Source: Episyrphus balteatus
Lineage: Eukaryota > Arthropoda > Insecta > Diptera > Syrphidae
Assembly: GCF_945859705.1 (NCBI RefSeq)
Contig: NW_026605123.1
Coordinates: 1-64,000, forward strand
DNA length: 64,000 bases
Direction: 5' to 3'
This document shows, piece by piece, positions 23,318 to 32,468 of this stretch. Both the position numbers and the translations under genes were made by a program. Each line of letters opens with the position of its first letter. Position 1 is the first letter of the stretch. Under the pieces are notes generated by a model that saw only the letters and a program-made list of their open reading frames with translations, was not told the origin of the DNA and ran no database searches.

Positions 23318-26300
23318 AAACAAAAAGCATAACAGTTACGCTTTGCCCAGAATTCAACGAACCTGTCATACGAATTCAGTTTCAGCCCTCTGACAAGAAA
23401 TATTCCACATTCCTAGTCGACACAGGAGCCGAAATCAGTTTGTTTAAATACAAACCAAAGGCAAACGCGAACCTGAACAATACCTGCTCTCTACCTCTAT
23501 CAACAATTTCAGGTGATTCAATCTTCACCCTTGGAGAGATAGCTGGTAAAATAATAATTAACGAGATAGAAAATCTCTCACTTAAACACCCTTTCCATGT
23601 CCTAACGGAAAGAATCAACCTATCTTACGATGGTATATTAGGAAATGATTTCCTTAAGAAATATAAATGTAAGGTGAATTACAAACAAAGAGTTCTACAA
23701 ATCAACGAGATGAGTTTAAGTGACGACTCTGTAGCCGAAAAAGGTATCCAAAAAGCTACCCCTCTCGAGGTGGTGTCTACGGGCTATGATTTGGTTTCAA
23801 AAGGGGATGTAAAGGCAGAGGAGAACAATTTTGTTTCGCACTCCAAAGCTTCCATCAACCTAGATTCCAATAAGCAAAAATTGGATGCTGATTTAAGCAG
23901 CAGAGAAGCATCACCATCTCCAATAAAAGAAGAAAATAGAAATAAGACTTTAGAAAACGACAGCCGAAAGAGCAAAGAAACTAAAGCAGCAAAGAATAAA
24001 AATAAGACTTTAGAAAACGACAGCCAAAAGAGCAAGGAAACTAAAGCAATTATTCATAAAGAAGTAGCAATCCATAAGACTACATCAAAAAATTATTCCA
24101 ATTTCTATATAACTCTTAAACCTAGAAGTCATCAAATGGTTGAAATTCCATTCGACGTAGGAAATAACGAAATTAAAGATATCGTTATAGAAAAAAAAGA
24201 AATCTGTCCAGGAGTATATGTAGGCGAGTCAATAGTAAGACCTACAATGAACAAAATCAAGGTTCTTACCATGAATACTCTGGAAACAGAAAAAGTAATA
24301 AAAATCAACAACCTAAATCTAAATTATGAAAATCTTGATCAATACGATGAGTCTGATACAAGAGATTTTAATAATAAAATCGAAAAACGACTGGAAAAGT
24401 TAGAATCCATGTTGGTATTAGACCATTGCAATAAAGAGGAAAAAGAATCCATTTTAAAAATTTGTAGGGAATATAACGATCTTTTCTACCTTGAGGGAGA
24501 TCACCTCACCCATACGGATTCTATGACACACAAGATTGTCACTGACGAATTCAAACCTCCTCTCTATACCAAACCTTATCGACTTCCAGAAAGCCAAAAG
24601 GAAGAAATTCATAAACAGGTACAAGAAATGTTGGATGACGACATTGTTCGCCCAAGCTCGAGCCCCTGGAATTCACCCTTGCTACTCGTTCCAAAAAAGG
24701 CTGGAAGTGATGGAAGCAAACGTTGGAGGGTGGTTGTAGATTTCAGGAAACTGAATGACCTAACCGTGGGTGATGCTTATCCATTACCAAATATAAGCGA
24801 CATCTTCGATCAATTAGGAAGATCAAAATATTTCAGCACTTTAGATTTAGCTAAAGGATTTCATCAAATTCTAATGGACGAGAAAGATCGATGCAAGACA
24901 GCATTTAGCACTCCCTTTGGTCATTACGAGTATAATCGAATGCCATTTGGTTTAAAAAATGCTCCTGCTACCTTTCAACGTCTTATGAATAACGTTTTAA
25001 CTGGGTTGCAAGGTTTCGACTGTTTTGTCTACATGGATGATATAGTTCTTTATGGATATGATCTTAAAGATCATAACTCCAAACTAAGAAAAGTGCTTAA
25101 CCAAATAAGTATGCACAAGCTTAAACTTCAGCCTGAAAAGTGCCATTTTCTGAAGCATGAACTGTTGTATCTAGGACACCTTATTTCTGAAGAGGGACTA
25201 AAACCTGATCCAGAAAAAATTAAGGCAGTCAAAACATACCCAACACCTAAAAATGTTAAAGGCATAAAATCATTTCTTGGTTTTGTAGGATACTATAGGA
25301 AATTCATCGAAAACTTTTCCACTATAGCAAAACCTCTAACTAAGTTGTTAAAGAAAAACTGTTTCTTTAAATGGGATGCCTTCTGCGATGAAGCTTTTAG
25401 AATTCTAAAAAATAAATTGATAAATCCTCCAATTTTAATTTACCCTAACTTTAAAGAGAAATTCATTGTTACCACAGATGCTAGCGATGTTGGAATAGGA
25501 GCTATTCTGTCGCAAGGTGAGATCGGACAAGACAAACCGATTTGTTTTGCAAGTAGGACGTTGAATGAGGCAGAAGTCAGATACAATACAACTGAAAAAG
25601 AATTACTCGCAATTGTTTATGGCATAACTCAATTTCGCCCCTACCTTTACGGTAATCTTTTTATAATATGTACCGACCACAAACCTTTACAATGGTTATT
25701 TGCACGAACAGATCCTATGTCCAGACTAGCAAGATGGAAAATTCTATTATCTGAATACGAGTATCTAATTAAACATAAACCGGGTAAAATAAATTTAAAC
25801 GCAGATGCCTTAAGCAGAAACATAGGTTCACAAGAAAATGGAGAAAATACAATAATGGTTGTAACTCGAGGTCAAAAGCAAAAACTGAACGAAGACAATA
25901 ATCTAAGTAATACAGTCGCTATTAATGACTCGAGACCCAAATACAATGTTATTGAAAAATTTCAATCCATTTATACAAACAAAATTTCAAACATAAAAAT
26001 TATAATTTTACCACTGATTGACTCAACAGATGAGCAAACTTTAATTAAGAAAATAGATAATTTTTCAAAACCCGCCATAGGCAAAATTCAAATTCACGAT
26101 TCTATAATTGTTATAACATTACCCATACCATTCCGAACGGAAAAAGATGAAGAGACTGCTGAAAAAAGTCTTCAATTGATTAAAAAGCAAGTCAATATGG
26201 GAAACATTATTTCTGTGTCATTACCTATCCCAGATAATCAAGTCAAACATATATTCAAAAACATATTGAGTAAAGTTTTCGGGGATATGACATTAGATGT

Positions 26301-27375
26301 GTATTTACACATCGATGAAAGAATAACTCTAGACGATTCAGAAACTATAGCTAAAATTCTATCCGAGTACCATGATTCCCCTTTCGGAGGACATCAAGGT
26401 GTTGGAAGAATGTATAACCGGCTAAAGTCAAAATATTTCTGGCCCAACATGAGAACAGATGTACAAAATCATGTCAACAAATGTACATCCTGTCAACGGA
26501 ATAAAAGTAGAAAAAATCCACCAGTTCCAATGAGAATCACTACTACTAGTGTTAGACCTTTTGAAAGAGTCGCCCTAGACATAGTAGGACCTCTCCCCGT
26601 GAGCTACAATGGAAACAAATACCTACTTACATTCCAGGATGATTTGACAAAGTTCTCAGAAGCGATGCCAATACAAAATGCCGAAGCCGCGACTGTAGCT
26701 AGGACATTTGTAGAAATCATAATCTGTCGCCACGGAATTCCCCATTCTCTCCTAACAGATCAAGGAACAAATTTCCTGAGTGATCTATTCAAAGAAATGT
26801 GTAGTGTGATGAAAATAAAAAAATTGAATACAACGCCTTACCATCCTCAAACAAATGGAGCGTTGGAGCGAAGTCACAGAACATTAGCAGAATATTTAAG
26901 GCATTATGTTAACAAAGATCCTTTATCATGGGATACTTGGATCCCTTACTCTATGTTTGTATATAATACAACACCACATAGTAGTACTGGATTTTCGCCT
27001 TATGAACTCCTGTACGGATTTCCTGCTAATATTCCAAGTGTTTTATCCCAAAAACCTAAGATATCTTATAACTACGACAACTACGTTAATGAACTTAAAT
27101 CTAGATTGCAATGCGGTTATGAAACAGCAAACTCTATCCTAGTAAAGAGAAAGGAAAAGTCAAAAACTCTTTACGATAGAAATGCAAAGTCTAAAACATT
27201 TAACGTAGGTGATAAGGTTCTAGTTAAAAATCAAACTAGACAAAATAAGCTTTCGACTCTATGGGATGGACCATATGAAGTCATAAGAATCCATTCGGAT
27301 GAGAACACGGTAGTTAGGATCGGGAAAAAATCTAAGCTCATGCATAACAACAATTTGCAACATTTCAACGAATAA
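23221..27375 (+). CDS. pol: Pol polyprotein (protease, RT, RNase H, integrase), -1 frame
   Basis: The frame is open from 23221 to the stop at 27373-27375, about 1,384 codons. It contains no ATG before the protease, so expression must be by -1 frameshift from gag. The TTG at 23440 is not a credible start because it follows the protease active site. Protease: DTGA from 23419. RT: VVVDFRKLN near 24730, catalytic Asp at 24844 (LDLAKGFHQ), FGLKNAPATFQ near 24950, YMDD at 25030-25041. RNase H: Asp 25477 (TDAS), Glu 25600 (TEKE), Asp 25675 (TDHK). Integrase: zinc-binding His at 26371 and 26392, CxxC at 26482-26493, then catalytic Asp 26578, Asp 26758 and Glu 26866 with D,D(35)E spacing, and a GPY module at 27268. 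All key residues are present and nothing is broken. A 60-bp tandem duplication sits between protease and RT. Confidence 0.95.
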   Translation, partial: RFLPPKFGKRICSGGRDGSSIPDRSECRPATIKTKSITVTLCPEFNEPVIRIQFQPSDKKYSTFLVDTGAEISLFKYKPKANANLNNTCSLPLSTISGDSIFTLGEIAGKIIINEIENLSLKHPFHVLTERINLSYDGILGNDFLKKYKCKVNYKQRVLQINEMSLSDDSVAEKGIQKATPLEVVSTGYDLVSKGDVKAEENNFVSHSKASINLDSNKQKLDADLSSREASPSPIKEENRNKTLENDSRKSKETKAAKNKNKTLENDSQKSKETKAIIHKEVAIHKTTSKNYSNFYITLKPRSHQMVEIPFDVGNNEIKDIVIEKKEICPGVYVGESIVRPTMNKIKVLTMNTLETEKVIKINNLNLNYENLDQYDESDTRDFNNKIEKRLEKLESMLVLDHCNKEEKESILKICREYNDLFYLEGDHLTHTDSMTHKIVTDEFKPPLYTKPYRLPESQKEEIHKQVQEMLDDDIVRPSSSPWNSPLLLVPKKAGSDGSKRWRVVVDFRKLNDLTVGDAYPLPNISDIFDQLGRSKYFSTLDLAKGFHQILMDEKDRCKTAFSTPFGHYEYNRMPFGLKNAPATFQRLMNNVLTGLQGFDCFVYMDDIVLYGYDLKDHNSKLRKVLNQISMHKLKLQPEKCHFLKHELLYLGHLISEEGLKPDPEKIKAVKTYPTPKNVKGIKSFLGFVGYYRKFIENFSTIAKPLTKLLKKNCFFKWDAFCDEAFRILKNKLINPPILIYPNFKEKFIVTTDASDVGIGAILSQGEIGQDKPICFASRTLNEAEVRYNTTEKELLAIVYGITQFRPYLYGNLFIICTDHKPLQWLFARTDPMSRLARWKILLSEYEYLIKHKPGKINLNADALSRNIGSQENGENTIMVVTRGQKQKLNEDNNLSNTVAINDSRPKYNVIEKFQSIYTNKISNIKIIILPLIDSTDEQTLIKKIDNFSKPAIGKIQIHDSIIVITLPIPFRTEKDEETAEKSLQLIKKQVNMGNIISVSLPIPDNQVKHIFKNILSKVFGDMTLDVYLHIDERITLDDSETIAKILSEYHDSPFGGHQGVGRMYNRLKSKYFWPNMRTDVQNHVNKCTSCQRNKSRKNPPVPMRITTTSVRPFERVALDIVGPLPVSYNGNKYLLTFQDDLTKFSEAMPIQNAEAATVARTFVEIIICRHGIPHSLLTDQGTNFLSDLFKEMCSVMKIKKLNTTPYHPQTNGALERSHRTLAEYLRHYVNKDPLSWDTWIPYSMFVYNTTPHSSTGFSPYELLYGFPANIPSVLSQKPKISYNYDNYVNELKSRLQCGYETANSILVKRKEKSKTLYDRNAKSKTFNVGDKVLVKNQTRQNKLSTLWDGPYEVIRIHSDENTVVRIGKKSKLMHNNNLQHFNE
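23242..23288 (+). promoter_or_regulatory. gag-pol -1 frameshift signal
   Basis: The heptamer GGGAAAC at 23242-23248 lies in the gag frame as G GGA AAC, the canonical X XXY YYZ slippery form. Seven nucleotides downstream, TTCGGGA (23256-23262) can pair with TCCCGGA (23282-23288), six Watson-Crick pairs plus one wobble. A smaller stem, TGG/CCA, can form in the loop. Slipping back one base gives exactly the pol frame. Heptamer, frame, spacer and hairpin all fit known -1 frameshift sites. The pairing was judged by eye. Confidence 0.8.
23941..24060 (+). repeat. 60-bp in-frame tandem duplication in pol
   Basis: The first 48 bp of 23941-24000 and 24001-24060 match with two differences, and the period is 60 bp. 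The repeat encodes two Lys/Glu/Ser-rich copies of NKTLENDS-x-KSKETKA, between protease and RT. Because 60 is divisible by 3 the frame is kept. This part of Pol is probably a flexible linker. Confidence 0.9.
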
Positions 27376-27482
27376 TCTATCTATACAAAAACACTCACAT
27401 ACACACACACACAAAAACAGAAATAAAAATAAACCTAAACATTACTATAGGAAACCATCCATTTTCTTTGGTATTATAGGTC
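27376..27482 (+). other. pol-env intergenic segment with splice acceptor
   Basis: The 107-bp gap contains a CA-rich tract (27395-27415) and a pyrimidine-rich run ending in TATTATAG at 27472-27479. Cutting after that AG leaves GTC before the env ATG, so the acceptor is 3 nt upstream of env and in phase 0. This is the expected place for an errantivirus env acceptor (family knowledge plus inference). Confidence 0.55.
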
Positions 27483-29276
27483 ATGGGTCTCCTTATACTC
27501 ATTTTTCTACCAGTTTTAACCAACGCAGCTTTAAAGATAAGCCAAATAGGAAATCACCCAGGCATCTACTTTGAAGAAATAGGTAAGGTCGAACTCTATA
27601 CGACACAATGGAAACTAGTCGCATACTACGACTTAACATTGTTTAATGGAGCGCTAACACACGCGGAATTTTATGTTCATGAAATAAATATCCTGTGTAA
27701 GCAATTAGAAGGTAAACCAAATTTCGATCTTCTATGTAGTAGTGCAGTAGCAGAAGTATCGCACCTAATGGAAGACATAAAATTAAAGTTTAGCCTTATA
27801 CAGTCAAAACCTAAACCTAAAGCTAGAAGTAAAAGGGCATTAGTAAATGTTGTCGGAACTATCAGCAAAACTTTATTCGGAACACTGGATGAAGATGATG
27901 CTAAGTTTTACGATAAACAAATTGAAAAATTGAGGTACAATGAGAATTATCTTTTAGACCTAGTAAAAAACCAAACAATAATAATAGAAACAACAACTAA
28001 TATGTTTAATAAATCAGAAACCACTATTGAATCTCAATTAAAAGCGATAAACTCAAAGATAGGAGAAGTGAAAGAAGCAGTTGACAGACTCGCCAATCAA
28101 ACATCTGACCAATCTACTTTATTAAAAATAGAATCTCTTACCTCACTTCTAACTCTTTTGATTATAAGGTATCAAAATACCATTTCCGACATCTTAGACG
28201 TGTTAATAAACGCAAAAAACGGCACACCCCATCCGACAATCATTACACCTGAACAACTTAAAAATGTTTTGTTAAAAATAAAACAAGAACTACCTGGTGA
28301 CCTGCAGTTACCGTATTTGGGCAATACAAACGATATTTTACCTCTCTATGAAATAAGCAGCATGAGTGCAACAATTCGAAAAGAAAAAATTATTTACGAA
28401 TTTAAAATCCCTCTACCGTTCAGAGAACATTTCCAACTATACAAAATCATCCCTTTACCAACTCGTTTAAATAACAAACTTGTATTCGTACAACCAACTT
28501 CCAAATTTGTTATAATTGATTTCAAAAAAGAACATTTCTATAATATAGAAAGTGAAGAAATGAACCATTGTAAAAATTTGGATAACAATTTTTTATGCGA
28601 AATGACACATCCATTATTCAACACAAATAACAATAACCCTCAATGTGAAATTCAACTTTTGCAAAGAGTCCAATCTTTTCCGGATTCTTGTGAAATAAAA
28701 GAATCTAACATTTCAACTGTTTTTATACAAGTATCACGGCCAAATACATGGTTATTTTCTTCTTTAGGGAAATACATCATAGACGAAATATGCCAAGACA
28801 AAATCATAACTCATTCTTTAGAAGGAACATCTATCCTAGAACTTACAGGAGATTGTTTCCTAAAGTCGAAAGATCTGACTATACGATCTAAAAACGAGAA
28901 ATTGACTTATGTTTATAATTCGTTTATTCCTGCCTTGAATATTTCCGAAGTAAAGGTTAATTACTTGAAAAACGAAACTATCCCAGAAGTCACATTCATC
29001 AAATACTCTAGTCGAGATGAACTAAAACTTCTATCCAAAAACATTAAATTTCAAAAAGCAAAAGAACGAACTCCTTTTTTAACAATAGACAAACATGATA
29101 TTCATCACTATATAGTCATATATATAGTTTTCATAATTCTTTTAATATCGCTTTGTTACAAGCGTTACCAAATATATAAACTAAAACATTCGAAAAATAA
29201 GAGCATAGAGAAGGGTAAGATTGTCCAAGTAGATACAAATAGTAATGAAATGCCAATTTTTGTCCTATCACATTGA
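27483..29276 (+). CDS. env: Env glycoprotein, baculovirus F-like class I fusion type
   Basis: This 597-residue envelope protein is related to the F-like Env proteins of insect errantiviruses. Residues 1-15 are a hydrophobic signal peptide, probably cleaved after TNA. A furin-type site, RSKR, is at residues 115-118. It is followed at once by a hydrophobic segment and the LFGTLDEDD block that marks this family. Several N-x-S/T glycosylation sites occur in the ectodomain. A single membrane span lies at about residues 543-557, followed by a basic 40-residue cytoplasmic tail. Length and order fit the family, and no frameshift or stop is seen. It starts 107 nt after pol; the ATG at 27483 has the acceptor just upstream, so expression is probably from a spliced message. 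Whether it makes infectious particles cannot be told from sequence. Confidence 0.93.
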   Translation: MGLLILIFLPVLTNAALKISQIGNHPGIYFEEIGKVELYTTQWKLVAYYDLTLFNGALTHAEFYVHEINILCKQLEGKPNFDLLCSSAVAEVSHLMEDIKLKFSLIQSKPKPKARSKRALVNVVGTISKTLFGTLDEDDAKFYDKQIEKLRYNENYLLDLVKNQTIIIETTTNMFNKSETTIESQLKAINSKIGEVKEAVDRLANQTSDQSTLLKIESLTSLLTLLIIRYQNTISDILDVLINAKNGTPHPTIITPEQLKNVLLKIKQELPGDLQLPYLGNTNDILPLYEISSMSATIRKEKIIYEFKIPLPFREHFQLYKIIPLPTRLNNKLVFVQPTSKFVIIDFKKEHFYNIESEEMNHCKNLDNNFLCEMTHPLFNTNNNNPQCEIQLLQRVQSFPDSCEIKESNISTVFIQVSRPNTWLFSSLGKYIIDEICQDKIITHSLEGTSILELTGDCFLKSKDLTIRSKNEKLTYVYNSFIPALNISEVKVNYLKNETIPEVTFIKYSSRDELKLLSKNIKFQKAKERTPFLTIDKHDIHHYIVIYIVFIILLISLCYKRYQIYKLKHSKNKSIEKGKIVQVDTNSNEMPIFVLSH

Positions 29277-29850
29277 AAAAAAAAAAAAAAAAAAAATTTT
29301 AAATAAATAAAAACATTGTAAAATTAAGATATCAATGAAAAACCAATTTTTATTGTAAGTTACTCATAAGAATCAATAAATTCAAAATATATTAAATTTC
29401 AGTGACATATATATAAAAAAATACATATCTATATCATTCAATAAATGTAAATAAAAAAAAAATATATATAATAAATAAATGTACACATGTAGTTACATGT
29501 ACGAATTCGATGATACAACGATATCCATAATGTATAAAAAAAAATTAATAATAATAACATTGAAAAATATCTGTCGTATAAACAAAAAAAAAAAAAAATG
29601 CAAACTCCATGTTAATTATACCTACCATAAAAAAAAAAATTTTTATGAATTGTAATTTTAGTACCTAAGCATAAAATTGTTCACACTATTTAAAAATAAG
29701 TATCACACATACAAACATACATAATCATTAATACAAATGTTAATTAATTTTTTTTACAGCTCTAACCTCTTCGCACTTGGTTCAACTCTACGCGTTTCTT
29801 TTTACGAAAATTCCTAACCTTTTTCGTTAGGCCATGAATTTTCTTTTTTC
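29277..29850 (+). other. Retrotransposon 3' untranslated region
   Basis: About 570 bp of very AT-rich sequence lie between the env stop and the polypurine tract. It contains poly-A runs (29278-29296, 29586-29598) and short TATATA stretches. No open frame or other feature can be supported. Confidence 0.7.
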
Positions 29851-29863
29851 AAGAGGGGGAGGA
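29851..29863 (+). other. Polypurine tract
   Basis: AAGAGGGGGAGGA directly abuts the TG of the 3' LTR. A purine-only tract in this position primes plus-strand DNA synthesis in LTR retrotransposons. Confidence 0.9.
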
Positions 29864-30577
29864 TGTTGTGACCCGCAGTCCCAACCAACCTCAATCCCAT
29901 ACAAAACCTCTTTTTGTATACATTCCATATAATCCATACGCGCATGAAACCACCCAGAAACCAGAAACACCTTGACCATGAATAATAATCCATACTCGTC
30001 ATAATTATGTAAACAAAACAAATACTAATTATAGAACATTGGTTTGCCTACACAACGTAAACAAAACAATGCGCTTCTTCAAAGTGCATTGTGTAATGTG
30101 ACACCTGCGAACTGCGATCGATTATGACACACACCGAAGTACTTGAGTGGGTCACCATACGATCAGCAGAATTAATGCATTGAAGTATATGACACATTGT
30201 TTATGTTGCTATGACCAGTGCAATTTGGTATATTATGAATATTATGAAATGTAGATCATGATGTGTGGCCTGGTTATGGTAAACAAAACGCATTGTTAAG
30301 TGACATAGTTCTTACTATGTCAAATGACATATGGATTGTAGGGCATGGTATTTAGAGGGAGGATAGATTCTAAAATGTATAAAAGAGGAACCAAATGCGA
30401 GGAAGGGCAGAGTTGATCTAACATAGTGTAGAGTAAAGGTTGCAGCCATAAGCATAGAGACAGCGGACCTTTTACTTTAATAAAAAATAGCATTTTAAAA
30501 TAAACACTTTGTTTTATTTTCAAAAGACAACTCTCCGTCGTCTGCTCTTCCATCTGAAGCACGGCAGAAACGAAACA
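29864..30577 (+). repeat. 3' LTR
   Basis: The 714-bp LTR begins TGTTGTGACCC and ends GAAACGAAACA. It is the same length as the 5' LTR and no difference was seen by eye. TATAAAA is at 30378 and AATAAA at 30479. It is followed by the TSD CTTG at 30578-30581 and then satellite. Confidence 0.97.
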
Positions 30578-31754
30578 CTTGCAAAATTCAAAATTCTCTA
30601 AAAACAAAACTACAAAAGTCCAAAACTTAAAGAAAATACATTTTTGTGCTCTGTGAGTCGATATGCTTCGCATACAATTCAATTGGAGTTGAAAAATTCA
30701 CGTTTGGAGAAAATGACTTTTAAAAATGTTTAAATCGTCATATCTCGTTAACCGAGCGTCTAAACACCCCAAAACTTGCAAAATTCAAAATTCTCTAAAA
30801 GCAAAACTACAAGTCCAAAACTTATAGAAAATACATTTTTGTGCTCTGTGAGTCGATATCCTTCGCATACAATTCAATTGGAGTTGAAAAATTCACGTTT
30901 GGAGAAAATGACTTTTAAAAATGTTTAAATCGTCATATCTCGTTAACCGAGCGTCTAAACACCCCAAAACTTGCAAAATTCAAAATTCTCTAAAAACAAA
31001 ACTACAAGTCCAAAACTTATAGAAAATACATTTTTGTACTCTGTGAGTCGATATCCTTCGCATACAATTCAATTGGAGTTGAAAAATTCACGTTTAGAGA
31101 AAATGACATTTAAAAATGTTTAAATCGTCATATCTCGTTAACCGAGCGTCTAAACACCCCAAAACTTGCCAAATTCAAAATTCTCTAAAAAACAAAACTA
31201 CAAGTCCAAAACTTATAGAAAATACATTTTTGTGCTCTGTGAGTCGATATCCTTCGCATACAATTCAATTGGAGTTGAAAAATTCACGTTTAGAGAAAAT
31301 GACTTTTAAAAATGTTTAAATCGTCATATCTCGTTAACCGAGCGTCTAAACACCCCAAAACTTGCAAAATTCAAAATTCTCTAAAAACAAAACTACAAGT
31401 CCAAAACTTATAGAAAATACATTTTTGTGCTCTGTGAGTCGATATCCTTCGCATACAATTCAATTGGAGTTGAAAAATTCACGTTTAGAGAAAATGACTT
31501 TTAAAAATGTTTAAATCGTCATATCTCGTTAACCGAGCGTCTAAACACCCCAAAACTTGCAAAATTCAAAATTCTCTTAAAACAAAACTACAAGTCCAAA
31601 ACTTATAGAAAATACATTTTTGTGCTCTGTGAGTCGATATCCTTCACATACAATTCAATTGGAGTTGAAAAATTCACGTTTAGAGAAAATGACTTTTAAA
31701 AATGTTTAAATCGTCATATCTCGTTAACCGAGCGTCTAAACACCCCAAAACTTG
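30578..31754 (+). repeat. 195-bp satellite between 3' LTR and solo LTR
   Basis: The 1,177 bp (about six monomers) start at CTTGCAAAATTC and end at CCAAAACTTG. The left part carries the variant series found downstream of the solo LTR: ACTACAAAAGTCC with AACTTAAAG, then GATATGCTTCGC, CTAAAAGC, TTTGTACTC, GACATTTAAA and a 196-bp monomer. The right end (from about 31577) carries the series found upstream of the full element: ATTCTCTTAAAAC, then CCTTCACATAC. It is therefore a junction of the two flanks of one insertion site. Confidence 0.95.
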
Positions 31755-32468
31755 TGTTGTGACCCGCAGTCCCAACCAACCTCAATCCCATACAAAACCT
31801 CTTTTTGTATACATTCCATATAATCCATACGCGCATGAAACCACCCAGAAACCAGAAACACCTTGACCATGAATAATAATCCATACTCGTCATAATTATG
31901 TAAACAAAACAAATACTAATTATAGAACATTGGTTTGCCTACACAACGTAAACAAAACAATGCGCTTCTTCAAAGTGCATTGTGTAATGTGACACCTGCG
32001 AACTGCGATCGATTATGACACACACCGAAGTACTTGAGTGGGTCACCATACGATCAGCAGAATTAATGCATTGAAGTATATGACACATTGTTTATGTTGC
32101 TATGACCAGTGCAATTTGGTATATTATGAATATTATGAAATGTAGATCATGATGTGTGGCCTGGTTATGGTAAACAAAACGCATTGTTAAGTGACATAGT
32201 TCTTACTATGTCAAATGACATATGGATTGTAGGGCATGGTATTTAGAGGGAGGATAGATTCTAAAATGTATAAAAGAGGAACCAAATGCGAGGAAGGGCA
32301 GAGTTGATCTAACATAGTGTAGAGTAAAGGTTGCAGCCATAAGCATAGAGACAGCGGACCTTTTACTTTAATAAAAAATAGCATTTTAAAATAAACACTT
32401 TGTTTTATTTTCAAAAGACAACTCTCCGTCGTCTGCTCTTCCATCTGAAGCACGGCAGAAACGAAACA
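31755..32468 (+). mobile_element. Solo LTR of the same retrotransposon
   Basis: The 714-bp LTR is indistinguishable by eye from both LTRs of the full element, with TATAAAA at 32269 and AATAAA at 32370. It is flanked by CTTG at 31751-31754 and 32469-32472, the same TSD at the same monomer position as the full element. No internal sequence remains, so it arose by recombination between two LTRs. The 1,891-bp unit (LTR plus 1,177 bp satellite) repeats from 29864 to 31755. Confidence 0.95.

Larger units (their letters stand above)
20760..30577 (+). mobile_element. Full-length errantivirus-like (Ty3/gypsy) LTR retrotransposon
   Basis: The element is 9,818 bp long and inserted in the satellite with a 4-bp TSD (CTTG). 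In order it has a 714-bp 5' LTR, a tRNA-Leu primer binding site, an untranslated leader with a 12-bp minisatellite, gag, pol (PR-RT-RNaseH-IN, gypsy order), env, an A-rich 3' untranslated region, a polypurine tract and a 714-bp 3' LTR. The two LTRs look identical by eye and all three frames are open end to end, so the insertion is recent and may be active (inference). RT-RNaseH-IN order plus an F-like env places it with insect errantiviruses. The TG...CA LTR ends and two CCHC knuckles in Gag differ from what I know of classical Drosophila gypsy, whose Gag lacks knuckles. A solo LTR of the same insertion lies at 31755. Confidence 0.95.

Noticed and set aside
23440..23442. TTG as the start codon of pol.
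   Set aside because: The protease active site DTGA (23419) lies upstream in the same open frame, and a -1 frameshift signal explains expression.
20760..32468. The full element and solo LTR as two independent insertions at a preferred site.
   Set aside because: The diagnostic satellite variants on both sides are the same in both copies. A shared site preference alone would not give matching monomer variants and register.
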